In this document: positions 34,741-47,400 of the stretch, piece after piece
Layout: each line of letters starts with the position of its first letter
Position numbering within the stretch: position 1 is the stretch's first letter
Origin: Phragmites australis
Taxonomy: Eukaryota; Streptophyta; Magnoliopsida; Poales; Poaceae
DNA length: 64,000 bases
Direction: 5' to 3'
NCBI RefSeq assembly: GCF_958298935.1
Contig: NC_084923.1
Location: 34,006,501 to 34,070,500, forward strand
Position numbers and translations under genes: made by a program
Notes under the pieces: generated by a model
What the model was told of the DNA's origin: nothing
The model's input: only the letters and a program-made list of their open reading frames with translations
The model's database searches: none

Positions 34741-36228
34741 TAAAATCGAGGCAATGTCAAAATCATATAGAAAACAGCGTTTGGTTTCGTGACTAAGTCA
34801 AAATTAAGATAGTGTCAAAATGAGTCTAGAAAATGGTGTTTGGATTGTAGCGATGCTAATTTTTTAAATGCTATGAATATGATATATGGAATTGACGTGT
34901 AACTAAATTTTTTTACTTCAAAATATAATCAACATAGATCTTTATTTATAGATTTAATTACAAAGAACACAATACTTCAAATGATTACATATTTGATGCA
35001 CGGTCTAACAAATATTGTAGACGGGCACGTCCAAAATTTTCCCAGTGCAAATTTTGCTCTGAATCAAATGCTAACCAAATCACCTGAGCATAATCACAAG
35101 TTTGCTTGGCACACCAGAGTCGCAAACCAAACAACCCCTACTCTTCCCTACATCTGTGCTACCACTAGTACTCCCCTACCGCTAACCTACTCCTTCCCTC
35201 CTGCAAATAAATACTACCACAAAACAAGTAAACAAGCAGTCATGTACTAACTATTGATGCTACTGCTAATCTGCTATCACCTACAGTCTAAAACTATAAG
35301 AGTAAAGCACAAAGTTGAGAAACAAAACAGGGGACAATTGTACTACCAGATCACCAAAAACACCTTGGACACAGCACAGTGGAGGGTATTGCAAGTCCAA
35401 GCAATCTTATTTCGAGATGAACCTGAAAGTATACATTCAATTACGAAAAGGAAGCACGCATTTGCGATCATATCTCAGCATAAAAACTATCCTACACACA
35501 AATGCTTTTTGCTCATTGGTGCATTTAGAGAAGCAAATGTGAGGACGGCGATGGGAGCCTTGTGCTGAGGTGGGGGCAAGCTATTCCGTTTATGCGAGGC
35601 TAAAGTATTACTACTTGTTAGTTGTTAGTTATTTGCTGATATTTTGTCACAATGTTATGTAGCAGAAGAAGAAACAAATGTTATTTTACATTAATTGCCA
35701 ATAATCGCTCGAAACATAGTTATATATAATATCAAATGTCATGTTATCACTCATGACTCATTAGATCTGTGAACAACTAAAATATGTAGTTCTCTATGTT
35801 GAATTGTCGCCCATCTCATGTTATATAAAATTATGATTCCATAATTTGTTGTTAAAGCTATAGAAAATTCATAGTTTTTTGAACAAAAATAGGAAATTTA
35901 TAGTCATATGAAATAAATGGATATTAGGATTCGAACAATCCAATTTGTATTAGTATTCAAGAATATTCGATTTTTATTCTTATCGGTTTTGAAATATGGA
36001 TCTAAATGTGAAAAGTACACACTCCGATTTGTCTCCACCCCTAATCTTTCCATCATTAGGCTAGAGAAAAAACACGCAAATGAGTTGTAGCCGATGGTAA
36101 TTTGTGTCACGGTAGGACTTGACATGCAATTTGCGTGCGAAGCTCTGCTCGCTTCCGAATAATTTACCGCGATGCTTTGTGACCATATTTAATTGCCTAA
36201 CTTCTCTGCAGCCGTTCAGCACTCCGTC
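34741..36228. other. AT-rich flank of the RIP gene with MITE-like remnants
   Basis: A possible MITE spans about 34685-35140 (gctgtttggtt at the left, aaccaaacaacccc at the right, imperfect). Near 36020-36042 the end tttgtctccacccctaa resembles the terminus of the hAT MITE at 46085, so a truncated relative may lie at 35880-36042. No gene recognised. The 36043-36228 part is the likely RIP promoter, with no clear TATA box. Confidence 0.35.
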
Positions 36229-37250
36229 ATGGCCAGCTTACGATACATGAGCCTCCTCGTGCTGCTGGTAGTGGCACCACCTCAGGTCCGTGGCATCGAG
36301 GTGTCCGAACCCGGAGAGATAACGTAAGCATTATGTAATGATACAACAGCTTGTATGTGCTTGTGTTTAGTCGATGAGTCATGCAGAGACCTATGATTCG
36401 TTTATAACTTTGTTTTCTATTTTTTGGGGACAGAATATTTGGGTTCCCAACCCAGTCCATAACAGCCGACGTTACCTTTGAGTGGTATGGGGAAGTGCTT
36501 AACACAGTAGAAGATGAGATCGGCGCTCCTCGGTTGTGGAGACGCCTACTTCTCCGACCGCTGACACCTGACGGACGACCTCGTGGATTAATTCAATTGA
36601 GACTGTTGGGTTGGAATGGCGACGGTACAAAGTTGCTGTTTAACGTGGACAGCCTATTTCTCATAGGGTTTAGCAATAGAACTGATCATTGGTTTGCGTT
36701 GAAGGGGAACATGCATCTGATGCCCGGTGCCACCGAACTGTCATTTGAAGATTCATATCCTGAACTCATCGGCGGAGGGGGCGTCCTAACGAATCTGGGT
36801 GCATTGGCCCTAGGGAAGACTCCATTTTTAGAAGCCATCGGGATCTTGGCTAACTACCCGTCTGATCCCAGTGCTAATCTTCAATTAGCAATGAGAACGC
36901 TCGTGATAATGGTCCCAGAATCATTACGGCTCATTCCAATCCGTGCTAAGTTGATTGAATTTTGCGAAGCTGGAACTGTAGGCTACCTTGAAGATAGGAA
37001 GTATGCAGATTACATACTCAACTGGGGCAAAATATCGTTGTTTTTGTTGTGCTCAGCCCGAGACCACCCGTTGGGGCCCATGGCGACTCGTGCGTTGGGG
37101 AGCATTGGCATCACCACCCGAGAAGAAGCACTACAAGTTGTGAGCATTATATTTTGGCCCAAAGTTTTCAATCCGGCCAATCTGGATGTATCTTGCGATG
37201 ATCTCAAGCTCAGGAGACAGGGCGGGGGGCGGGGCCAGGGACCTCCCTGA
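36229..37250 (+). CDS. Ribosome-inactivating protein (rRNA N-glycosylase family), two exons, apparently intact
   Basis: Exon 1 (36229-36323) encodes a hydrophobic signal peptide (SLLVLLVVAPP core). A 110-bp intron with GTAAGC donor and ACAG acceptor (36324-36433) is followed by exon 2 (36434-37250). Frame is kept across the junction, giving about 303 residues with no stop. RIPs remove one adenine from the sarcin-ricin loop of large-subunit rRNA. Family features: NVDSLFLIGFSNRT, SFEDSYPELIGG, LGKTPFLEAI, an active-site-like VMVPESLRL block (IMVPESLRL) supplying Glu and Arg, and a conserved Trp in ILNWGKIS. The first active-site Tyr position appears to be Phe (GFSNR), which may change activity. 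The C-terminus is Gly/Arg-rich (RRQGGGRGQGPP) and there is no lectin domain. It is the only structurally complete non-TE gene here. Confidence 0.78.
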
Positions 37251-38089
37251 GTGATGCAATTGCACGACGCAAATGCAAAGCTTTATTCTAAGACCAATGA
37301 AAATGCATAGCACAATGGATGTAATATCAGTGAATGGGATCGTTATCCTTTTGAGTTCCAGAAGAAAAGATTCTACCATCAATCGGGTACGTACTTTGAC
37401 AATGACATTGTTAACAGCATTTTAATTTCAAACAAGTCACTTCGGCGCACTTATATCTACTCCTGATGGTTGCGTGCACGGAGCAGATTAATTAGAATGA
37501 ACGGCATATCAATGTTTGGTGTATCAAAACCGAATAGCTCACGTTCTGGTTGTGCTTCACATATCCATAACATCAATGCATATGGCGTACATCGGCTCAT
37601 ACCCTTTTTTCTTCTTCTGAGAATGTGGCAAGGTGCCGAATTCGATTGATAGAAACCGACAGTTTACAGTCTTACGATTAACCAAACAAAGAAAAGAAAC
37701 AAAAGGCACGAACTGGAGTTAAAATACATTGTTGCACACCAACTGCCACCCCTGTAGTAATGACTGCACACGATAGGCCAGCATGATAGTAGATCAAAAC
37801 AATCAACAGCATCGCCAAAAGCTGACCCACATATTACCCTAGAAATCCAGAATTACTATCTTGCAACATATAGAAACACTCAGAAGGACTTGTTCAATTT
37901 CTTTCTGCGCAGCATCCCAAACTTTGACTTCTTCATAAGCTAAACAAACTCCAGAATACAACAAAAAAGGGTCATTTGGCATCTTATTTTTTAAACATGC
38001 AGAACTACGAATTCCCAAATTGTCCACAAAATTGCTGCCACACCCACCATCACAAGAAGAGATTTTAAGAAGCTATAATTATCAGGTTC
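37251..38089. other. 3' flank of the RIP gene, no second gene seen
   Basis: No coding homology on either strand. Probably 3' untranslated then intergenic DNA. Confidence 0.4.
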
Positions 38090-39158
38090 CACTACACCAA
38101 AACACTTCATTAGTACCGGTTCAAAATTATCATCAGTGACGGGTTTTGAAGCGACACTGATTACTCGGCACTGATAGTCACTGACTATTAGTACCGAGTA
38201 TAGAACCGATACTGAAAATCACTATCAGTACCGGTTGGTAGCTCCAACCGGTACTGATAGTCGATCTTGTCTTGATTTGACATTTTTCGGGTCGAAAAAA
38301 GTTTCAATTTTTTTTCACGACCAGAGACACCTGACCAGAGGCAGCCCACCCGACCACGCCTAATATTCGTAAAGTCACGTGATATTCGCTCGCATACGGC
38401 AAAAAAACTCGAACTCAAGAGCTCACAGCCTGTGCGTACGTATGACTCCTCTAAGCATCTCAGCTATCGTCCGTTCGTGAGTATAGTGGTAAAATAAATT
38501 CTTTTGACATCTTCTGACCAAACGTTTGAATAGCTATTTGGATATCTAAATGATCTCAAATAAAAATGATCAACTACAAAGTTGTAATCTCGTCGAGAGC
38601 TACAATTTTCATATAAAGTTTTCCCGCATCCGACTTCATGTGAAAAAATTATGAATTTTTTAATGTGAGCTATCATCGATAACTGCTGCAACATTATTAT
38701 AATTATTTGGATACTTAAATGACCTCAAATTAAAAAGATTTCAACTACAAAGTTGTAGATCTCATCGAGAACTATAATTTTTATATAAAGCTTTCCCCAT
38801 TCGACTTCCTGTCAAAAAGTTATGAATTTTTTAAGATAAATTGTGACAATAACGATTATCAGGGGCGGTTCGTAATTAGAATCGACACTGATACTGATTA
38901 TCAATACCGGCTCGTGGTTAGAACCGGTACTGATACTGATTATCAATGTCGATTCATGACTGGAACCAAAACTGATACAATCACTATCAGTGCCGGTTCG
39001 TGGCTGGAACCGGCACTGATGTATCAGTGTCGTTTCTTATCTACTCAGCTGTTGTTCACGCGTGGGAGTTTAAGAACCGGCACTAATACATCTTCAGTGC
39101 CAATTACTATTAAACCGACACTAATAGGACGTTACATATATAATGTTTTGTAGTAATG
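38090..39158 (+). mobile_element. Non-autonomous CACTA element
   Basis: Left end CACTACACCAAAAC at 38090; right end ttttgtagtaatg ending 39158, whose complement is CATTACTACAAAAC, i.e. a CACTA-type TIR with one change. Adjacent 3-bp strings are TTC and TTT, a near match to the expected 3-bp duplication. Both subterminal regions are packed with inverted copies of taccggt/accggtactgatag (for example 38224-38264). The centre is AT-rich and noncoding. Confidence 0.75.
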
Positions 39159-40270
39159 TTTATTAGAGGTGATAGAGTTATCATCCAGTCTATGTAGGGT
39201 GAACATAGAGCTTTAGTTGAGGCAATTGTCTGATGTTGTAATGAAAAACTAAGGCGCCAAAGTTAAAAAAAATAAATCTGTGGCTGGTTTTGTAAGCAAG
39301 AGAAAAACATAAAGCGTTAGAATAATAATTTTCTGATGTTGATCACCAAAAGCAACATTTGCACACCAACAGTGCATATATGCAGCTACGCAACCAACTA
39401 ATCACTTCTGCGTTATCAGAGTTCAATAGTATGATCTATCCAGCTCTAGAGTGCCCCTGAATCAAGTCACTTGACAGGACAAAATCACAAGACTACCTCT
39501 CTTCCTGGGTATCAGTAGAAATCCACATGGGACACACCATATCATCGCAGGACAACAGAGAAACCAGCATGTAGACAGAGGACCAGGGTTAAAGTTACCG
39601 ACCGGAGTTTAGTTACCGAGCTTCGGCGGTAATCGAAAATTCGTGATAACCGCAGTTACCGTTCAAAAATAAAAAAAAAAATCGGAGAAAATTTATTTGG
39701 CAAAATTTGAAATTTGGAAAACAAATCGCGATTTTAGCTGTTCGGTAACCGATCGGTTTGGACCGGTTACCGAGCGGTTTTTGCGATTTATCGAACGGTT
39801 TTCTCAAATTTTCCGTATTATCGATAACCGCTCGGTTTTCTCGATTTATCGAGCGGTTTTCTCGATTTTAAGTGAAGTTCAACAAAAAAAAAACCCAAAA
39901 ATTATCTCAATCTTCTAAAATCAATAACTAATTCATCTGAGCTTCAAATCAAGAGAAACAAATTTTGTTGGTTTCCCTGTGACATGATCTACATGATAAA
40001 AGTATTTATACTCATAAAAAAGTTCAAAATTTTCTGTGAGAAATTGTATTTTTTAAACCAAGTTAAATGCATAGTTTACTCTTTGCTAATCCAAAAATCA
40101 TGAAACTAATTTTGTTAGTCTTCTTACATGATCCTATGTCTTTTAAAAATACATGAACTCATGAATTAGTTATTGTAACATGTATGATGGTGTAAATGTG
40201 TTGCGACTAGATTAATTCATAACTGACCCATCATACCTCAAAAATTAGTTTGCAAGTTTCATCATGGTTG
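39159..40270. other. AT-rich DNA with a short-repeat cluster
   Basis: Between about 39588 and 39870 the sequence is built from variants of ggtaaccg and cgagcggttttctcgattta (at least three tandem-like copies at 39800-39865). The start accagggttaaagttaccg resembles hAT (Ac/Ds-type) terminal regions, but no matching right end or 8-bp duplication was found. No gene. Confidence 0.4.
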
Positions 40271-43200
40271 TTACACAGTTTGCAAGCTTTTCCATCCCCT
40301 TTTTTCCAAGTTGTCCGCTGTCAGAATTTTCTTTTTGGATGAGTAACCATGCGGACATATTGCATGTTGGTACAGATTTTGCTTTCCAGACCGGTTTCCA
40401 ATTGAACCGTTTGGTACTGCCCATGTACTGAATGGGATAAGCACTTTTGCATGTGTATTCCCCATCCGTTGTCCAACGCCATTTGAACTAGTCTGGAGAG
40501 TTTTAACTGATGGAGTAAGCTTGAATTTCCTCCCAGAGACGAACCAACTTGTGTAGTTCCTGTTGTGTTGTTAAATCTCCAAGTCTATTCATCCAATTGT
40601 TGTTTGGAAGTCCCTTTTGTACTGTGATATTTTTTCTTTTTGTCTTCTTGAAGAGGTCTGGCTCTATGTTCCTCGGTGCCTCCCCTGCACCTAGTTAGAC
40701 GTCCAGAAAAGGTTCTTTGCACCATCTCCCAGTGTTACTATTGTACTTTCATTGAAAAGATTTTTGTCATCCTATCCGCATGGGACTGTCAGGCCCTTCT
40801 GTGACCTTTCTTCTTCCCTGGACTAAAACTAGAGCCATATAATCAAAAGGGCCCGAGCAAATTTTTGAATGTCAAGGATTCCCAAACCTCCCAGCTCTCT
40901 TGGTCTGCACACCGTGCTCCAATTCACAAGACAATGTCCACCATTCACCTTTTTAGGCTCTTCTCCTTTCCATAGGAAACTTCGACCAACTTTGTCGATC
41001 TTTTTGGTTAGCCATTTCTGTAGCAGAAATACCATGAGGTGGTAAGTAGGCTGAGAGGAGAGAATTGTTTTGACTAGCGTTTCTCTTCTTGGAAGGTTGA
41101 GCATCTTTCCTTTCCATCCTGGTAGTCTGGCGCCCATCTTGTCTAACATATGTTGAATGTCGACCTTTCTCAGCTTTCTCTTGTGTAGCGGCAGGCCTAG
41201 ATATTTTGCCTGGAATTGTTGTAGCTTCCCACAAAATGCTGAAGCGTTTCCTCCATCGGCAGGTCCTGACAATTGATGGGGAAGATTTCTGTTTTGTCGA
41301 GGTTTGATACTAGCCCCGAACATTTTCCGAAAGTCTCAAGGATGTCCTAGATAGCAGCTAGCTCGTTTTGGTCCGGGTTTGCGAAAATTGCAGCTTCATT
41401 AGCATATAGCAAGCATCTCAGATGGTTTGCTCTTTGGAAAATAGGATTTATGATGTGTTGCTGTGCAGCCATGGAAATGATACGTTGTAGAGGGTCGATT
41501 GCCATTATGAATAGCATCGGTGAGAGGGGGTTGCCTTTTCTAGGCTTCTCATGTGCCAAAACTGCTTACCAGGTTTTTTGTTTAGGAGAACTTGTGAAGA
41601 TGAAGTGTCAAGCAGTCTCATTATCCAGTTGCGCCATCGCTGCCGAAACCCCAGTGCTTGAAGCACTTCTATCATGTATGCCTAGTTAACGGAGTCAAAA
41701 GCTTTGGAGATATCTGGCTTAATGAAAAGCATCGGCTGCTTCTATTTGTGGAATTCTTTGACAACATTTTGCACATATAGGAAATTGTCGTCAATGCATC
41801 TCTTTTTGATGAAAGCACTTTAGCTGTTGGAGATCAGCTCATTAAGATGTGGGGCCAGTCGATTTGCTAGCAGTTTGGTCACAATCTTTGTGAAGCTTTT
41901 GATGAGACTGATAGGTTTGTAATCTCCAACTCGTTCCCCCTCATTCTTTTTTGGCAGCAGTAAGATGTTCTTAGTGTTGACTAAATCGAACTTGTCTGCT
42001 TTGAGGTTGTAGAAAGCTTTGATTGCAGCCATGAGATACTCCTTTATGACCATCCAACACTTCTTGTAAAATAAGCCAATGAACCCATCTGGGCCTAGCG
42101 ATTTTTCTCCCAGGATGTTTTTATTACAACAAAAATCTCTTGTTCCTCAAAAGGTTCTTCCAAATCCAAAAGGTCTTTTGGCTGGTATCCCAGAAAGGTC
42201 CAATTTAATCCTAATTCCCTGTGTTTGGGGGTTCTTAGCTACTCAAGGAAATGCCTTTGTATCTCTCCTTCTTTTTGTTCGTGAGTTATAGCAACCATGT
42301 TTGTGTGTTCAATTTCTGGATGAAGTGTTTTTTCCTCCTTGAGTTTGCCTTGATCTAAAAGAATCTTGTATTTGAATCCGCGTTCCTGATTCGAGTTAAT
42401 CTTGAATGTTGTCGAGCTCTTGATTTTTCTATGGCTACCAAACCCAGAACTCTGCTTTTAGGAACTTCCGAAGTTGTTGTTCATCACCCATTAGAACCTT
42501 GTTCTCCTAAGCTACATCTCGTCTGTAAATAACTTCATTGGCTATCGCTAGTCTCAGTATGGTGTTCCCAATCATCTATTTTGCCCAGTGTTTTATTGCA
42601 GTCGCTGTTCTAGCACGTTTAACATGGACACGAAGAATGTCGTCTCTAGTGTTTACCTGCTTTTCCCAAGTTGTTTTGATCGTATCCATGAAAGCTGGCA
42701 TCATGGTCCAGAAAGATTTAAAACGAAAATATGTATATGTATGTCTTTCCATTTCACCCACAATTAGAAAAGGGCAGTGATCAGAGGCACTAGAGGAAAG
42801 TGCCTGCAGCACTGCATTGGGGAAAATAAGATCCCATTCCGGCATACAGAAACATCTATCGATTCTTGTAAGCATTGGCGCTTTCTATTCATTACTCCAC
42901 GTGAATCGTTGCCCTTACATGTTTAACTCCTTTACCTGCAAATCATCTATCATTCTCTTGAATTTACCCATCATTCTCTGGTTAAGCCTGACATTGTTCT
43001 TATCCTTCACTTTGTAAATCAAGTTGAAATCTCCTATGATCAGCCATTCTTCACACAAGCTTGATTTTAGATTCGAAAGCTCTTGAAGCTCATTTTTTTT
43101 CCTCCTCAAATTGTGGCCCATATACCCCCGTTATTGACCAGGCTCTGTTGTCATTTAGCATGGTGATTGTGGCTAAGATAGAGTTTTGGGTGAGCATTGG

Positions 43201-43467
43201 GTGAGATAGAAAGAAGAAATTTTCAGAGCAAGCTAAAAGAATGCCACTACTGGCTCCAAATGAAGTGAGGTAGATGTGGTTCTATATGAAATCAGGTCCT
43301 AGCATTTCATTGATGAGCTGATGATCCCAGTAACTGATTTTCGTCTCCTGAAGACATACAATAGTTGCACCTGCTAAAGTGATCATGTTTTCGATGCTCT
43401 CACATTTGGCTGGTGCGTTAAGTCCTCATACATTCCAACTCATTACATTGCAGTTAAGCTGTGACAT
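40271..43467 (-). pseudogene. LINE ORF2: endonuclease, reverse transcriptase, zinc-binding end
   Basis: Starts at ATG 43467 with the LINE endonuclease opening (NCNVMSWNV, then a TGA, then GLN) and continues through VCLQETKI, EEWLIIGDFNLI and SASDHCPFL. RT motifs follow: KAFYNLKADKFDLVNTKNIL, DYKPISLI, NPLSPMLFIMAID, and YANEAAIF at about 41396-41410, where the usual YADD is altered to YANE. The post-RT region has [31 protein letters not shown] and RSFLWKGEE. The last part (KILTADNLEKRGW) resembles the RT zinc-binding domain. Many stops and frameshifts. It would nick target DNA and copy its RNA; this copy cannot. Confidence 0.85.
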
Positions 43468-44421
43468 TAGTCAAGAGGCAGACAACTGACTTTGCATTAT
43501 AGACGGTCACACTGCACCATAAATGAATCAGTGCATGCCACAGCTGAACAAGCGACCCTAAACATTCAAACTTGGGGTACTGGAAGGATGTTGTCGACCA
43601 TGCTCTAGGGCAGGGCCACCGCCTGTGGGTTGTAGCGGTGCAGTGCCTACCCTTCCTGCCAAAGGGTGGCATAAGTAGGTAGAGGAAACCACTGCAGCCA
43701 TCTTCTTTGTTCTGGAGTCTAACCTAAAGAACAACTACAAATATCCAATTCAGGTGGGTAGGGGATCGTTGCACAGTGCCCTAAGCTAGGCAAGCAACTA
43801 GGGACAAAACCTCCTAGACCTGAATGACTAAGGCAACAAGCTTACGATAACTTGCATACATGACTCTAAGATAGGACGTTATTAGCAGAGTTGTGGCAGC
43901 TTGATGGAGAATTGTATTGGTGCTTCAACTTGCTAGGTTGCAATAAATCCTCATGCCGTGAGGCCTTCTGCCTCAGTGTCGACTGCGCGCATGACCTTCA
44001 CTTTCTTCTTCCTCTTCTTCTGCTGAGCCTCCTTGTAAACCAAAGATGTGATCACCTCAATGAGCCCCTTGGACAGAGGGCATTGAAAACGTTGCAAATT
44101 AGAATCAATTAGATTTTGGCGGATGCAAAGAGGTGAGACCTCACCAAACTTTTTTTTAAGAACCTCTTGTGCTAGCTGCTTTGTGCTCTTTCCATGTGTT
44201 TGGCATTTTGTTAGTTAGATACTACGCCAAGGTGTTTGTGGGCTGCTTGGCTGGATTGCTAGTTAGATGAAGCTCTGTGCAGACGACGTGTGTGGAATCA
44301 TAGGAGGCTCTATGTTTGTTGTGATTTGTTCTATGAAATTTCTAATCTACTATACCTTGTCATTCTAGAGACTTTCTTACTAACCTGGAGCCTGTTCATC
44401 AGGGAATTGCTCCTTTCCTGT

Positions 44422-47400
44422 CTAGTTGAGTTGTGTCCTTCTCAAGAATTCTATAAGGGAGTTTGGTGTTGCAGCACGGTGTTCTTCTAATTCTGCTTCC
44501 TTTTTGTGCCCTTGCTCCTGCTGGGCTAGCCACTCCAACAATTCCTTCAGTGGGGTGTGCTCCGGGGATAACGGTGGTGAGAACGAAGGAAAATGTCCTG
44601 CATACAAAGCATTAATGGAGTTCTCATGTAACATTAGGTGAGCGAACAAAGTTGAGATTTCTTGGCTTCTTGCCAAGGCATTCCCAAGTAGAGCTTCCAT
44701 GTTGTCATCCTGACTTGGCTAGCTATTGCTGATGTTGCTTGCCTGCTTGGTTATTTCCAAGGACAAAGGAGATGCAAAGTGGATCCTCTCATTCTTGTTT
44801 CTGCAAGTGGACTACGTTGTTGTTGGTGGAGGAGGGGGGTCTAATAATGAACCTGGTTGCCTTCACCTCTTGCTGTCTTCTCGCCTTGGGGCTCCTGTCT
44901 GACGGTGGGCTTCCGTCGAAGTGTTACCATCCGTAGGACCTCTGATTTGGCTGTCCTCTTTCATCCCTTCCCTGTATGTAGAAGCCTCTCCCCACATCCC
45001 CAATGTCTGCTCCTGTGTCACCTTGTACCATGGCGTCTGTGTCCTTCATCTTCATCTTCTTGCTCCCTCCTTGTAGGCCTTGATTCCCTGCAGGAATGGG
45101 TGGGAGTTTGTTGTACTTTCCACCCTCCGTCTAGAACACCATACACCCATTCAAGGTGGCGCTCTCTGCACCTAGCTGGTCCCAGCTCCACTCCAAGATT
45201 GCAATTGAGGAAGGCCAGGTCCTGAATGATCTAGACGTGTAGGAACAACTTATATGCTAGGGCCCCCTTGATCTCAGTTGGTTCCTCATGGTGAATCTGG
45301 ACTTGGGGAAGAGGGATGGATGGTGACGGCAGCTCGGTGTCCGGCTCTGCGATGGTGAGCCAGACGATGCATGGGATCTCACTGGGATCGACGCACCATG
45401 CCTAGAGGTCATAGGTGCGCGTGCGTTCCCGTCGTCCTGAGTGCTCCTCAACAAAGCGAATGGTGCACTCCCTGCTGACCACCAGGGCAGTGACCTCTTC
45501 ACTCCAGTCATGGATGGGCATTCCTTCAACATGCAGGTAAACCCAAAAAAAGCGAACTTGGACGCCTCGACATACTTCCTATGCGTCCATTCCACAAAGC
45601 AGAAATCGCAACCACCATACTGCACTCTGTGACGAGAGACAACCGCCTCTCAGTCCCGAGGGTGGGAAAGGAGGATTGAGAAATCCTCAGGGTGATGTTT
45701 CACGATTTGACAATCCTTGATGCGAATGCCAAACTCACAGTACAAGGCGTCTTCAACATCATGCGGCTCCGTGTGAGGCCTGTTGCCAGCCAGCAAACAG
45801 ACCGCCGCCCTGCCCAGCAGATGATTCTTTTCCCTACGGATGGAGCCCATCATAGAGACCGCATGGAAGGCATGCATAAGCCTCGCCACAAGGTCTCCAG
45901 GGAAGGATTCCCTTAGCTCCTCAAAGGACTCCATCGATTTGTGTTCCTTGTTCTCTTCTCTGATGTGGTATCACTTGGTGTTCTTGATTGGCCATGAAGA
46001 CTTGGAGGTATGATGTTGCAGAGGATTGTATTCTTTGTGTTGTGGAGAGGTGGGAGACAATGTGTTCCGCGTGTCCCTCTTCTCTAGGGGTGGAAATAGA
46101 TGGTACGAAATTCGAATTATTCAATTCCGTATCTGTTAAAATACGAATATGGATATCCGTATCCGTATTCGTTTTTGAAATGGATACTAAAATGGATATA
46201 TCCGAATTCGTTTTCGAGATTCGGATTCAAATGTGGATATCCGAATTCGAGATATATCCGATTCGTATCCGTATCCACCAACCAGGGAACCAAATTTTGC
46301 TAAAGTTTTAGAAATTTCAGATATGAACGAAATTCCAATCCAATCAAATTGAAACAAATTTCAGTTAAATTTGATCAAAAATTTAAATTTCCAACATGAA
46401 TTTTGAACAAAATTTCTAAAATTCCGGCCCAATCAAATTAGAACAAATTTCAGTCGAATTTTATCAAATTTCAGTCAAATTTTTTCAAAACTTTAAATTT
46501 TCGACCTGAATTTCGAAGATCGAGTAGATATCCGAATGCGGATTCGTATTCGAACTATCCGATTCGTATTCATATTCGAGGATATCTGGACGCATTCGGA
46601 TTAAAATATGGTAAATCGTATTATCCGAATTCGATTCCATACGTATTCGATCCGTTTCCATCCCTACTCTTCTCTGGGTAAGCTGAAGTAGTGTGGCCTG
46701 ATCTCCTACACGCCCAACATTTTGTTGGGTCTCTGCAGTTTGCTACTCTATGGTCGCTTGCAAGGCAATTCAAGCATTTGCCCTGCATTCTTCTTAAATA
46801 GAACTTCCTTTGTTGATGGGTTTTCTCTGGTTGGTGAGGGAGTAAAGGCTGCGTTGATTTCTTCTTCTCTTTTCTCCACCAATATCGAGCTCTGACCTCT
46901 TGCCATGCCTCATCTGTCTCCCCTGTCAGCTTCATCTCTCGAGCCCCGAGCGGCATTACAACCGTGTCACTCTGCTTTCGGTGGACTGCTGTAGGTGCTG
47001 AGCTAGAGTTATTGATTTCCTGATGCTTGCTGTAGGAATGGGAGGTAGATTGTGGGGTTCCCCGACAAAGTTGTGTAGGAGAGAGCGTTGAGTGTAGACA
47101 GGAGATGGAGTGCATTGATCTGTTGCCGTCGATTTGATGTTTATATGTCTGTGGTGAATGCTCCTTGTAGGCACTCCTCCGTGTTGTCCCTTCTCTTTGT
47201 GCAGTCTTGTAGATGCTCTTCTTCATCCTCATCAAGTCTAGCGCATGAATACTCAACAGTTAGGAATCCCTCTGCAGGAGCGCCCGTAGATCTGTTTCTT
47301 CTGCCAATTGGTAGCCTTGCCTATGGAGCAGATCTAAGTAGAGCGGATCTCGAGTGAAGAAGGGGATCGAGCTTACCAGGTCGATTGGGGCGCTTTCAGC

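Noticed and set aside
34685..35140. MITE with gctgtttggtt ends
   Set aside because: Inverted repeats are short and imperfect and no target duplication could be fixed; mentioned only in the flank description.
35254..35568. 104-codon plus-strand open frame
   Set aside because: No motif, random composition, in AT-rich intergenic DNA.
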